A DNA stretch of 64,000 nucleotides. It comes from Fibrobacterota bacterium. Its GTDB lineage: Bacteria; Fibrobacterota; Fibrobacteria; UBA11236. This document shows, in pieces, positions 51,291 to 60,172 of the stretch (positions are counted from its first letter, which is position 1; every line of letters begins with the position of its first letter). The position numbers were made by a program, and so were the translations under genes. The notes beneath the pieces are model-generated. The model was not told the DNA's origin. It did not search any database and saw nothing but the letters and a program-made list of their open reading frames with translations. The stretch covers positions 1 to 64,000 of the forward strand of contig JAQBPN010000130.1 in the NCBI GenBank assembly GCA_028287505.1. The letters run 5' to 3'.

Positions 51291-52529
51291 ATGTCCCGCA
51301 CCGCCACCGCCCACGCAACCGACACCCCATTGCGGGACACTCTCGGTTCCACCCACTTCGCCATCCTGGCCGCCATCAGCGTATCCCATCTGCTGAACGA
51401 TACCGTGCAATCCCTGATCCCGGCCGTGTATCCCGTCCTCAAGGAATCGTTCCACCTGGATTTTTCGCAAATCGGGTTGATCGCCCTGGTGTTCAACCTG
51501 ACGGCCTCGCTATTGCAACCCGCGGTCGGCGCATTCACGGATCGCCGGCCCTTGACCTATGCCCTTCCCATCGGCATGGGCTTCACCTTGATCGGATTGC
51601 TGCTGCTGTCCCGCATGGATGCCTTCGGGCTGGTTCTGCTTTCGGTATGCTGCATCGGAATCGGGTCCTCCATTTTCCACCCGGAATCCTCGCGCGTCGC
51701 CTCCATGGCATCCGGAGGCCGGCGAGGACTGGCCCAATCCATTTTCCAATTGGGCGGAAACGCAGGGAGCGCCGGCGGTCCCCTCCTGGCCGCCTTGGTG
51801 GTCGCCCGGCACGGCCGATCCAGCATCGCGTGGTTTTCCCTGCTGCCTTTCCTGGGGATCCTCATCCTGATCCAAGTGGGAAAATGGAAGCGCAACCACG
51901 ATGCCTTGCGCCGCGCCCGCCTTGCCGCCAAGGGCGCTACCGGAACCGTTGCGCCGGCACGGCCCGGTTTCAAGGTGTGGGCTCCTTTCGCAATCCTGAT
52001 GATCCTGATCTTCTCCAAGTATTTCTACGTGGCCGGCCTCTCCAGCTACTTCACCTTCTACCTGATCGATCGCTTCGATGTTACCGTGAAAACCGCCCAA
52101 CTGTTCCTGGCCATCTTCCTGGTGTCCTCCGCGGCGGGAACCCTGCTAGGCGGTCCATTGGGCGACAAGATAGGACGCAAATACGTCATCTGGGGATCCA
52201 TCCTCGGCGTCGCGCCTTTCTCGCTGATACTGCCCCACGCCAATCTCCTGTGGACCGGAATCCTGTTGGTTCCCATCGGCCTGATCCTGGCCTCGGCATT
52301 TTCCGCGATCCTGGTCTATGCCCATGATCTGATGCCGGGCAAGGTGGGAACCGTGTCCGGCCTCTTCTTCGGATTCGCATTCGGAATGGGCGGATTGGGA
52401 TCGGCGCTGCTGGGCATACTGGCGGATCATACCGGCATCGGGTTCGTCTTCAAGGTCACGGCATTCCTGCCGTTGATCGGATTGGCCGCGGCGTTTCTAC
52501 CCAATCTGAAAAAGGTGGAAACAGTTTAG
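51291..52529 (+). CDS. fsr: MFS transporter, fosmidomycin-resistance (Fsr) type
   Basis: This 412-residue protein has about 12 helices and matches the Fsr family of MFS exporters. THFAILAAISVSHLLNDTVQSLIPA, TDRRPLTYALPIGMGFTLIGLLLL and SSIFHPESSRVASMASGGRRGLAQS are the hallmark stretches. Fsr-type proteins give resistance to fosmidomycin in Escherichia coli and are thought to export small acidic compounds; the natural substrate is unknown. The ATG at 51291 follows GGAAG. A hairpin and T-rich tract follow the stop. Confidence 0.9.
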   Translation: MSRTATAHATDTPLRDTLGSTHFAILAAISVSHLLNDTVQSLIPAVYPVLKESFHLDFSQIGLIALVFNLTASLLQPAVGAFTDRRPLTYALPIGMGFTLIGLLLLSRMDAFGLVLLSVCCIGIGSSIFHPESSRVASMASGGRRGLAQSIFQLGGNAGSAGGPLLAALVVARHGRSSIAWFSLLPFLGILILIQVGKWKRNHDALRRARLAAKGATGTVAPARPGFKVWAPFAILMILIFSKYFYVAGLSSYFTFYLIDRFDVTVKTAQLFLAIFLVSSAAGTLLGGPLGDKIGRKYVIWGSILGVAPFSLILPHANLLWTGILLVPIGLILASAFSAILVYAHDLMPGKVGTVSGLFFGFAFGMGGLGSALLGILADHTGIGFVFKVTAFLPLIGLAAAFLPNLKKVETV

Positions 52530-52562
52530 ATTCGGCGTCCGAATCGCACCCGCTTTTCTTTT
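52529..52562 (+). terminator. Terminator-like hairpin after the fsr-like gene
   Basis: GATTCGG and CCGAATC form a seven-base stem with a CGT loop that begins at the stop codon. A TTTTCTTTT run follows after eight bases. The spacing is long, so efficiency is uncertain. Confidence 0.45.
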
Positions 52563-52617
52563 GCCCCGCGAAACCGGCAATCAATCCGTAAATTGCAATC
52601 CCATGCCATTCGCCGGG

Positions 52618-54954
52618 TCAGAGGATCCCTTTTACCCCATAGGGCCACCAATTCCATTTCCCGGCCAGCTTCATGATGGCGGGAACCAATAGTATCCTGA
52701 TCAGGGTGGCATCGACAAGGACGGCGGTGGCCAATCCCAGCCCCAGCATCTGCACCATGATCATTTGCGAGAAGGCGAAGGCCCCGAAGACCGACGTCAT
52801 GATAAGCGCTGCGCTGGTGATTACCGGCCCCGTGGCGGCCAAGCCGTGCGCCACGGAATGGGTATTGTTCCCGGTCTCGAGGAAACGCTCCCGGATCCGG
52901 TTCAATAAAAAGACCTCATAGTCCATGCTCAACCCGAACAGGATGCAAAACAACATCAGCGGCACGTTCAAGGGGACCACCTGGGTGGCGCTTGGCGCTC
53001 CGAACAAGGCATGTCCATGGCCAAGTTGGAATACGAATACGACCACTCCGTATCCGGCCAGTACGGAAAGGGCATTCATAATCAAGGCCTTCATGGCGAT
53101 CAAAGGAGACCGGAAAAACAAAAGCAGGAATAGAAAGGTGACCGCCAGGACGAAGAATATGGCAGCGGGGTAGGCCCGGTACATGGCCCGATCAAAATCA
53201 TTGGTTTGCACGGCTTGTCCGCCGACCTCGATCTTGAGGCCTGTTTCCTTTGCCCACGGAGGCAACTCGCGGGCTATGCGCTTGGCTTCGTCCAGCGGGA
53301 TGTCCTGTTTCAGCTCCACTTGCATCAGGAGCGACTTACCGTCTTTGGCCAGGAATTTTTCCGTCACGAAAGGCATACCGTCCAGGGCGTCGGCGACATC
53401 GGAATAAATCGATAGATATTTGGCCAGCGGCCAATTGTCGGCCAAGTCGACCGGGCCGAAAATGTGGCCCACGGCGCGTTCGCCGCGTATCCGTTTGGAA
53501 AAAGCGAATAAGGCGGGTATCCGTTCCGAAGTAAGGATCGGTTCCCCGTTGGAAGTGGATAGGATGATGTTGATGGGTGAAAGCACGCCTTGCAGCCCCA
53601 TGTCGCGCAACATCGAAAAACCGCGGGTGAATTCCATTTTGGAGGGGATGAAAGGCCCTTCCGGGAATCCGAAACGGGAGTATCGGGCCGGATAGGACAG
53701 GACCGCCAACGCCGCCAAACCGACGATCACGGCAATCGGGGCTTTTCCGAGGACCCAATTGGACCAAGCCGTCCAGTGACGGCCGGGTCCGGGGCCTGCG
53801 AACTTGCGGGACCAGATCCCAGGCCAATCGACTATGGGTCCCAAGATGGACAACAAGGCGGGAAGGAAGGTGAGGGCCGCGCCAAGGGATACGAGCACTA
53901 CTATGCAACCGCCCCATCCGATTGAACGCGTCTCCATCACCGGCGTGAAAAGAAGCCCCGCCAGACCGATCATCACCGTGGCTCCACTATAAAAAATGGT
54001 CTTTCCGGCGATGGCGACGCTTTCCACCAGCGCTTCGTTCCGCATGAGGCGATTGAGGACGGCCGCTCCGGTTTGCGCGCGTTTCACGGCCATGATTTCA
54101 CGGTAGCGATGAATCAGAAGCAAGCTGTAGTCGATTCCCACGGCGAGGCCGATCATGCTGGCCGCGGTTTGCACAAGGTTGGATATGGGCCAATACCTGG
54201 CCATGATGGATACGGAGGCCATGCTTAATACCGTACTGAGAATCCCCAAAAGCAGGGGCAGGCCGGCCGCCACCAGGGATCCGAAAGTCACCAGCAGGAT
54301 CAGCAAGGTCAGGGGAATCATCCGTCTTTCGGCCTTGGCGGTTTCCCGGGCATTGAAAAGATTGAAATCGTAGGACAAAGCCGGACGGCCGGTCACGGCC
54401 CATTCAAAGGTCGTGTCTGCGCGTCGCAGGGGTTTCAGTATCCCATCCGCTACGTTCCGCACTATGGGAACGGCTTGCTCAGCGTCCCGGATGGATTCGG
54501 CCTTGAGGCCGATGAGGACTATTTCCCCCGTCCCCGGCGCGGGCAAGAGACGCTTATCGAGGATATTCGCCGGGGTCATGACAGTCGTAACCTGGCTCAG
54601 TCCCGAAAAATTCTTTTCAAGGGCCCGGAACACCACCGGTCCGGATGACTCTGAATCGACGGGCAGCGGGCTTCGATGCTTCAAGGTGAGGACCAGCAAT
54701 TGGGAATAGGGATTTTCGAAATCGGCCCGGATCAGGCTGTCCGCATGGAAGGAAGGGCTATGGGCTATCTCTCCGGATCCGCTGAGTAAATAAGAAGGCG
54801 CTTTCCGGGCCGTAGGGACGGCCAGCAAAATGAGGGCTGCCCACGCTCCAATCACCCACCACGGTCGGGAAACCACCTGCTCACCCAGGTATCGCGACCA
54901 GACCCAGGCTTTTTTCAGCCGCGGCCGCGTCTTCCGCGGGGCCCTTGTCAGCAT
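52618..54954 (-). CDS. MMPL/RND-family membrane transporter
   Basis: This 778-residue protein has two sets of six helices and two large extracytoplasmic loops, as in MMPL-type RND proteins. SSD-like helices carry GIDYSLLLIHRYREIM and SMDYEVFLLNRIRERF, the proton-relay type motifs of the MmpL/YdfJ group. These export lipids or hydrophobic compounds. It starts at the ATG overlapping the PHP-glycosyltransferase stop by seven bases; a longer frame exists but begins within that gene. The tight coupling suggests that it exports or flips the product of that enzyme. Confidence 0.9.
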   Translation of the reverse strand: MLTRAPRKTRPRLKKAWVWSRYLGEQVVSRPWWVIGAWAALILLAVPTARKAPSYLLSGSGEIAHSPSFHADSLIRADFENPYSQLLVLTLKHRSPLPVDSESSGPVVFRALEKNFSGLSQVTTVMTPANILDKRLLPAPGTGEIVLIGLKAESIRDAEQAVPIVRNVADGILKPLRRADTTFEWAVTGRPALSYDFNLFNARETAKAERRMIPLTLLILLVTFGSLVAAGLPLLLGILSTVLSMASVSIMARYWPISNLVQTAASMIGLAVGIDYSLLLIHRYREIMAVKRAQTGAAVLNRLMRNEALVESVAIAGKTIFYSGATVMIGLAGLLFTPVMETRSIGWGGCIVVLVSLGAALTFLPALLSILGPIVDWPGIWSRKFAGPGPGRHWTAWSNWVLGKAPIAVIVGLAALAVLSYPARYSRFGFPEGPFIPSKMEFTRGFSMLRDMGLQGVLSPINIILSTSNGEPILTSERIPALFAFSKRIRGERAVGHIFGPVDLADNWPLAKYLSIYSDVADALDGMPFVTEKFLAKDGKSLLMQVELKQDIPLDEAKRIARELPPWAKETGLKIEVGGQAVQTNDFDRAMYRAYPAAIFFVLAVTFLFLLLFFRSPLIAMKALIMNALSVLAGYGVVVFVFQLGHGHALFGAPSATQVVPLNVPLMLFCILFGLSMDYEVFLLNRIRERFLETGNNTHSVAHGLAATGPVITSAALIMTSVFGAFAFSQMIMVQMLGLGLATAVLVDATLIRILLVPAIMKLAGKWNWWPYGVKGIL

Positions 54955-57659
54955 GCGGACGTTTTCAAGGAGTTTTCCATATGGGATTCGCTCTTCACAT
55001 TTCCCGGTCGGGATTTCCCCTTCCCCTCCCCCAATCCGAGGTCCGACAGCAACTGCTTCAGGATGTCCTCGCGGCGATAGTCCCTTCCGCGCCGCAAAGC
55101 CTGGACGCGGCAATATTCCAACTTGTCCGGGTCCTGCAACAACAGCGAAATCCCCTCCTCGAAATCGGAAATGGTATTGGCCAGGAAGCCGCTTTTGCCG
55201 TTTTCAATGAGGTCCCTGGGCCCCTTGGTATCGTATGCGATAACCGGAAGGCCGCAGTTGAATGCTTCCAGAATCACGCAGCCGAAAGTGTCGAACCGGG
55301 AAGGCAACAATAGGATGTCCGCGGAAGAATACAGTCCGGGGAGGTCTTCGTGGGAGATCCAACCCAAATACCGGGCTTCCGGAAATTCCCGGCGAAGCCT
55401 CGCTTCCGCGGGGCCCGTTCCCGCCACCAGCATCTCCACGTCCGGAATGGCCGAACGCGCGCTTCTGAAGATGGCGGGCAGCTCAAAGACTCCCTTTTCT
55501 TCGCTCAACCGGCCCACGTAAAGGAGAATGGGCTTTTCCCGGAGATCGGGATATAAACGCTCCCGGGCCCCGCTTACGGGCCTGAAATGGCTCTCGGCCC
55601 AATGGGCGGTGGAGAAGACGCTCTCCTTGGGAAGGGACATTTCCGGGGACGATAGCCACTCCTTCTGTTCGCTATTGAGAACGAATACTCCGTCAAAAGC
55701 CTTATAGTACCTTTTGAGAATCTGTTGCAGGCGCCGCAAGTGTGCGTCCTTCCACTCCAAGGATCGCCTCGCGAAATCCATCCAATCCGTATGCAGGTAA
55801 CTGAAAGCGGGCACCCGGAAAGCGTGCTTGAGATACAGGCCGATCAACCCCATGGGCCCCTCGGTGGAACAGACCAATCGGTCGTAGGCGCCATTCCGGA
55901 AAAAACCTTGCATATCCAGGAGATCGGGGATGCGGAGATTCTGATCCCGGTAAACCGGAAGGGCGAATTCCGCCACCGGAGGGAGCACGATCAAATGGGC
56001 CTCGGATTCGATCGTGCTCGAGCAAATCGCGAAATCGATCGGCAGATCGTTTTTCTGGACCTCCTTGAGCATGGCGCCCAGCGCATGCGAGACCCCATTG
56101 CGATCTCCATAGGTGTCGGTAAGCCATAAGGCGCGAGGGGAGGGTTTCGGGTTCCGCAGGCGAGTCGCGAGTTCCTCAGAGAAGTCGATTTGATCGGAAA
56201 GGATCTTGTCGCCGGCGAAGGAGGCGCCCGCCAAGGCCGCGGCGCCCAGGAACGGGAACAGCAAGCCCTCCAGGCTCTTCGCCATGCCGCGGTCGGATGG
56301 GGACAGCCGGGCCGGTTTCCTGATACCGAAGAAGGTCCGGAGCCGGGAAGGTTGATCCAGCATGGAAACGCAGTCCTCGAACCGGATCGACTTCCAATCG
56401 GCATTGCTTTCCATGCTTCGATTGAGGCGCTGGCAGAAAATCCGGGAAAAACCCTTGTACAATAAGGGCAAAAGCTTCTCCAGTCGATCCATGTAGACCG
56501 AAACATCTCCATTGCGCGCCTTGGCGAGACCGGCGAGCTCCCGCACCATCGGCCGATACCGGGGCGGGGCGAAAACGCGGGCCAGGAGACCCGGGCCTTT
56601 GCCCAATAGGGAGGCATGCAAGAGCCCGACGAAGCGCACAATGCTCGGGCTTTGGCGCAGCTCGAAAAGGGCGTTGCCGATTCCCATCGCCATTCCCTTT
56701 TGCATCGCGTCGCCGGTATGGAGGAGGACGCCCAACAAACCCGGGTCCTCCATGTAAAGGACCGCCTGGCAGAAATAATCCAGGAATGCGAGAGCGAGCT
56801 TGTCTTCGCCGCGACCGCTGCCGAATGGGACCACGCGTCCCTCCCGCAAGGCTTCAAGAGCGAGTTGGGAACGCGGCTCCCTGCGGCCTTTCAATAGGGG
56901 GACATGCAGCAGGGTTCCCGTAGTGCCCGCGAAGATTCCCATATGGCAGTCCGAGCCTCCGGTGATGCGCTTGCGGAAAGGACTGCGGCAGAATGCATCC
57001 ACCGGAATGCCGCAGCGACGGGAAACCGCATCGAGAGTTTCGATATCCAGGCTCTGCACCCAATCCACGGTGAGCAGGTTGCTCCGGGTATCCCGTTGCC
57101 CGTTGATCCCCTCGAAACGTTCGAAAAGCAAGGCGAACCGATCCATGAGCGCGGGAGGAGGCATACCCGTGGGGCTATAGTAATGGAGCGGATGCGCCAG
57201 CACCGTGGGGATATTCTCCCGGCAGCAGTATTCCTGGAAGCGATAGACGTCCTTGCGCAATTCGTTCAGGCGCGCTTCTTGGGCGGGAGTGAAGCCGAAG
57301 GTAAGCACGTGCACCCCTACCTTCAGGTCCGGGAGCGTGCAACTGAATTCTGCCGCGACCAAAACATCGATCCCTTTATCTTGCAGAGCATAGCAGCTGC
57401 GGGCGTTGTTATGGTTCGTGATGGTCAGGACATCGCATTTCCTGGCGTTCAGGGTGGAAACTAGGGTTTCGGTGGGGAGCCACGTTTCGGGCATTCGCAA
57501 CATCCGTCCAAGGAGTTCTTCCGGTCGGTCACTGTTGAAGTCGTGGCAATGGAGATCAATCCGGAGGCTTTCGCCTGGCGGAAATTTCAGCTTTTGCCGC
57601 TCAAGAAAATCCTGCATCCGCGTCCAAAGCGAATCCCTGAATGAAGGAGCATCAGCCAT
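54948..57659 (-). CDS. PHP-domain and GT4 glycosyltransferase fusion protein
   Basis: This 903-residue cytoplasmic protein joins two domains. The N-terminal PHP metallo-hydrolase (about 30-275) has metal ligands in DLHCHDFN, TITNHNN, AAEFSC, AHPLHYY and GGSDCHMG. A helical middle region (about 290-480) with hydrophobic stretches comes next. The GT4-type transferase (about 500-890) has LLYVGRLSEEKG, FDTFGCVILEAFNCGLPVIAYD and a KGPRDLI segment, as in mannosyl- and glucosyltransferases of glycolipids. Its likely role is making a glycosylated lipid or polysaccharide. GGGAG precedes the ATG at 57659. It is coupled to the MMPL gene. Confidence 0.88.
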   Translation of the reverse strand: MADAPSFRDSLWTRMQDFLERQKLKFPPGESLRIDLHCHDFNSDRPEELLGRMLRMPETWLPTETLVSTLNARKCDVLTITNHNNARSCYALQDKGIDVLVAAEFSCTLPDLKVGVHVLTFGFTPAQEARLNELRKDVYRFQEYCCRENIPTVLAHPLHYYSPTGMPPPALMDRFALLFERFEGINGQRDTRSNLLTVDWVQSLDIETLDAVSRRCGIPVDAFCRSPFRKRITGGSDCHMGIFAGTTGTLLHVPLLKGRREPRSQLALEALREGRVVPFGSGRGEDKLALAFLDYFCQAVLYMEDPGLLGVLLHTGDAMQKGMAMGIGNALFELRQSPSIVRFVGLLHASLLGKGPGLLARVFAPPRYRPMVRELAGLAKARNGDVSVYMDRLEKLLPLLYKGFSRIFCQRLNRSMESNADWKSIRFEDCVSMLDQPSRLRTFFGIRKPARLSPSDRGMAKSLEGLLFPFLGAAALAGASFAGDKILSDQIDFSEELATRLRNPKPSPRALWLTDTYGDRNGVSHALGAMLKEVQKNDLPIDFAICSSTIESEAHLIVLPPVAEFALPVYRDQNLRIPDLLDMQGFFRNGAYDRLVCSTEGPMGLIGLYLKHAFRVPAFSYLHTDWMDFARRSLEWKDAHLRRLQQILKRYYKAFDGVFVLNSEQKEWLSSPEMSLPKESVFSTAHWAESHFRPVSGARERLYPDLREKPILLYVGRLSEEKGVFELPAIFRSARSAIPDVEMLVAGTGPAEARLRREFPEARYLGWISHEDLPGLYSSADILLLPSRFDTFGCVILEAFNCGLPVIAYDTKGPRDLIENGKSGFLANTISDFEEGISLLLQDPDKLEYCRVQALRRGRDYRREDILKQLLSDLGLGEGKGKSRPGNVKSESHMENSLKTSAC

Positions 57660-57891
57660 TAGGTTTCTCCCGGAAAAAGGTCACGACCCACTGGAGATGC
57701 TTTTGAAAGATCTTATCCAACAAATGGGAGAACTCTCTTTGAAGGCCTGGCCTAATCGGATTAGAAATTACAAGAGTTGGGAATTGGCCATCCGACTTTA
57801 TTGTAAACCGATTGTAAACAGCCGCGATGAATCGAATCAAATCTGATTCGATATCATGGAACGCATCGTGTCGCACCTGATTTTTATCCAT
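57652..57891 (-). CDS. Possible small protein upstream of the PHP-glycosyltransferase gene
   Basis: A 79-residue frame ends overlapping the PHP-GT start by eight bases. It is charged and aromatic, with the helical stretch DLIRFIAAVYNRF and the end LQWVVTFFREKPNG. It resembles no family I know. The DNA here is AT-richer and contains a perfect inverted repeat (57831-57852), which fits a promoter region better than coding DNA. The frame could be spurious. If real, it would be translated with the PHP-GT operon. Confidence 0.3.
   Translation of the reverse strand: MDKNQVRHDAFHDIESDLIRFIAAVYNRFTIKSDGQFPTLVISNPIRPGLQREFSHLLDKIFQKHLQWVVTFFREKPNG
57831..57852. promoter_or_regulatory. Inverted repeat ATCGAATCA-AATC-TGATTCGAT
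   Basis: Perfect nine-base arms flank AATC, in AT-richer DNA about 170-190 bases upstream of the PHP-GT start and about 115 bases before the trihaem cytochrome start. It is a good operator candidate for either or both divergent operons. Confidence 0.5.
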
Positions 57892-57965
57892 GCGGAAAAA
57901 AAATGCGCCGGCCAGGTTTGTATAATACCCCGGTGAGTCCGCGAGTTGCTCCTCCCTCGACCGAT

Positions 57966-58622
57966 ATGCTGCGGATAGCGACCCTCCTCCTGGGGCTCGG
58001 CCTTTGGGCGTGCAATAACCCGGTTCCCCTGGAACCGTCTCTCTCAAGCCGGACGGGGACGGCCCCCACCGGTTCCAACTGCGCCGGGTGCCACGCCTAT
58101 CCGGTCGGCGGCGTCAACCATCAATTCCACCTGATGCATGCCGACAGCCTAAAGACCGGGAACGGTCCAATCACCTGCCTGGATTGCCATTGCAAAACCC
58201 TCGTCGAGCGGGACCAGACCATTTTCGATTCGATCTATGCGATTGGCGGCGGCAAATCCGTTTCCGCCTATGACTCCGCATCCAGCGCGGGATTCCGCTC
58301 CGCGGTGGGAAGCGGGCAATACAACCTGATCCGCGTGGACACCCTGGTCCACCATCGACCTGTTCCCCTTCCCGGACCGGCGGACCGGGTGACGTTCCTG
58401 CAGGAGTGGATGACCGGCGTGGATCATCTCAACGGAATCATGGACGTGAAATTCGATCCCGCGAACAGCGATCCCGCACGGTACAATTCCAAAACCGCCG
58501 TTTTCGATCCGGTCATGGAAACCTGCTCGGCGGTGGCGTGCCATGTCCACAGCACTCCTTATCGCTGGCCCGCGCCGTCCAAAGGTCTTACCGGCCTCAA
58601 TGTCAATGCGAGTCTCAAATGA
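57966..58622 (+). CDS. Trihaem cytochrome c lipoprotein (two CxxCH and one CxxxxCH)
   Basis: This 218-residue lipoprotein has a lipobox LWAC (Cys16) and three haem motifs: CAGCH at 39-43, CLDCH at 71-75 and CSAVACH at 187-193. The last is a CX4CH site of the kind seen with CxxCH in Geobacter-type multihaem proteins. His-rich stretches (HQFHLMH, LVHHRP, GVDHLNG) can supply axial ligands. It is the first gene of an operon with DUF4266 and DUF3570 proteins, its stop overlapping the next start. An extracytoplasmic electron-transfer role is likely. The ATG at 57966 is chosen for its signal peptide; no strong ribosome site is present. Confidence 0.86.
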   Translation: MLRIATLLLGLGLWACNNPVPLEPSLSSRTGTAPTGSNCAGCHAYPVGGVNHQFHLMHADSLKTGNGPITCLDCHCKTLVERDQTIFDSIYAIGGGKSVSAYDSASSAGFRSAVGSGQYNLIRVDTLVHHRPVPLPGPADRVTFLQEWMTGVDHLNGIMDVKFDPANSDPARYNSKTAVFDPVMETCSAVACHVHSTPYRWPAPSKGLTGLNVNASLK

Positions 58623-58834
58623 AGGCGGCCTTTTTCCTCCTGTCCCTGACGATTGCCCTCTTGGCCCTTTCGGGATGCGCCCGGGTCCACCAGAAGGATC
58701 GCGAATTCCTGAGCGACCCTATCATGCAGCGATCGACCGACCCCATGGCCGATGGAATGGAAAGCCATAATCTCCCCCGCCGGGAAGGGGCGGTGGGCGG
58801 GTCCAGCGGCTCTGGCGGCGGCTGCGGATGCTGA
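58619..58834 (+). CDS. DUF4266 lipoprotein
   Basis: This 71-residue protein has a lipobox (LSGC, Cys20) and the DUF4266 pattern: CARVHQKDREFLSDPIM, a DPMADGMESH middle, and a glycine-rich end closing in GGGCGC. DUF4266 proteins are usually encoded beside DUF3570 proteins. It overlaps the cytochrome stop by four bases and the DUF3570 start by seven. No function is established, but the context is extracytosolic redox. Confidence 0.88.
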   Translation: MKAAFFLLSLTIALLALSGCARVHQKDREFLSDPIMQRSTDPMADGMESHNLPRREGAVGGSSGSGGGCGC

Positions 58835-60105
58835 GGCCGGGCCGCAGGACGGCGCGGACGCTGGCGGCGTTGCTTTGTGCGGTGCTGATGGCCTCGCTCT
58901 CCGTCCGCACCGCAACCGGCGAAGGCTCCGGGGATTACCTCGATTTCAAATACATGTATTATTGGGATCGCAACGGCGTATGGAACCACACTCCCGCCTT
59001 CGATTGGCTCACCTTCCTCTCGCCGGCCTGGAGCTTCAAATGGTCCCAGGAATTCGATGTCGTTTCCGGCGCTTCCCGCAGGATAGGCTCCGACAACACC
59101 GGTAAGCTCGGCGATCACGGCGTGGACGCCACCAGCGGGGCTTCCAAGCGGACGACCACCGGCACGCCCTTCGCGAATCCCTGGAAGGATCCGGCTTTCG
59201 ACGCGGTCAGCGGCGCGTCCAAACGGGAAATCCGCCTTTCGGAAAACCCCGGTCTCACCTACTCGAAAAACGGGTCCGTCTACTCCGGAGGCATCTACTA
59301 CAGCGATGAGCCGGATTACCGGTCCTTCTCCCCTTCCCTGACCCTCAGCCGCGACTTCAACGAAAGGAACACCACGCTCAGCGCAAGCGGCGCCTGGTTC
59401 TTCGACGATTTCCATCCGCAAGGCGCCTACTCGGATCAGGGAGGCGGCAAGCAAATCCGTTCCCTTACGCTCTCCGCCAACCAGATCCTGACTCCGCTCA
59501 CCATGCTTTCCCTGACCGCGACGGGGATTTACGCCAACGGATACCTTGGTCATCCCTATAATCCGGTTATCTTGGATTCCGGTTTCCTGATCGAGGAGCG
59601 GGTGCCCGGGGACAAGACCAGCTGGGCGGTCGCCGCCCAACTGGTCCAGGGATATCGCTTGGGCGGGACGCTCGGATCCTTCCACTTGCAATACCGTCAT
59701 TACATGGACAGCTGGGACCTGATCGCGGACGATGCCGAGCTCCAATGGTATCAGTACTTCGGAGGGAGCGCCTATGTACGGCTGCGGGCGAGGGGATACG
59801 CACAGGGAGCCACGGCCTTTTACAAGGACCACTACGTCGGGGACGAATCGTATCGATCCGTCGACCTGCGCTATTCCCAATTCAAATCCCTGCTTCTGGG
59901 GATCAAGGTTTCCGCTCCGCTCTTCGCGGAATGGGAAGACAGCCCCTTGCTGCCCGATCGGTTCGACCTGAGTTACGATTTCGGGATCCGGGATACTTAC
60001 GGGGATCAAGGGACGGACCGGCCCTTCGCCCATTACCAGCTTTTTCCGAGCTCGGAGAACTATACCGAAGGGACGATCTTCGTCGGCCTGGGATTCGATT
60101 TGTAA
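58828..60105 (+). CDS. DUF3570 outer membrane protein with three DxxSGAS motifs
   Basis: This 425-residue protein has a signal peptide and an amphipathic beta-strand pattern over most of its length, ending in an aromatic-rich FVGLGFDL, as outer membrane barrels do. It belongs to DUF3570. Three copies of a short motif lie near the N-terminus: DVVSGAS (77-83), DATSGAS (100-106) and DAVSGAS (125-131). These match the ApbE flavinylation consensus D-x-x-[ST]-G-A-[ST], in which the last residue takes FMN. No apbE gene lies in the window. With the trihaem cytochrome and DUF4266 lipoprotein it could form an electron path across the outer membrane. Confidence 0.87.
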   Translation: MLRPGRRTARTLAALLCAVLMASLSVRTATGEGSGDYLDFKYMYYWDRNGVWNHTPAFDWLTFLSPAWSFKWSQEFDVVSGASRRIGSDNTGKLGDHGVDATSGASKRTTTGTPFANPWKDPAFDAVSGASKREIRLSENPGLTYSKNGSVYSGGIYYSDEPDYRSFSPSLTLSRDFNERNTTLSASGAWFFDDFHPQGAYSDQGGGKQIRSLTLSANQILTPLTMLSLTATGIYANGYLGHPYNPVILDSGFLIEERVPGDKTSWAVAAQLVQGYRLGGTLGSFHLQYRHYMDSWDLIADDAELQWYQYFGGSAYVRLRARGYAQGATAFYKDHYVGDESYRSVDLRYSQFKSLLLGIKVSAPLFAEWEDSPLLPDRFDLSYDFGIRDTYGDQGTDRPFAHYQLFPSSENYTEGTIFVGLGFDL

Positions 60106-60172
60106 ACGGAACGGAATCGGACCGCAGCCATTCTACGTGACTTTTTCGAACCAGGACCGACTAATCGAGCAT

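Noticed and set aside
58828-59240. The DxxSGAS copies as simple structural repeats of a barrel
   Set aside because: Not fully excluded, but the three copies match the flavinylation consensus more exactly than a strand repeat would, and they cluster at one end of the protein; kept as a finding.
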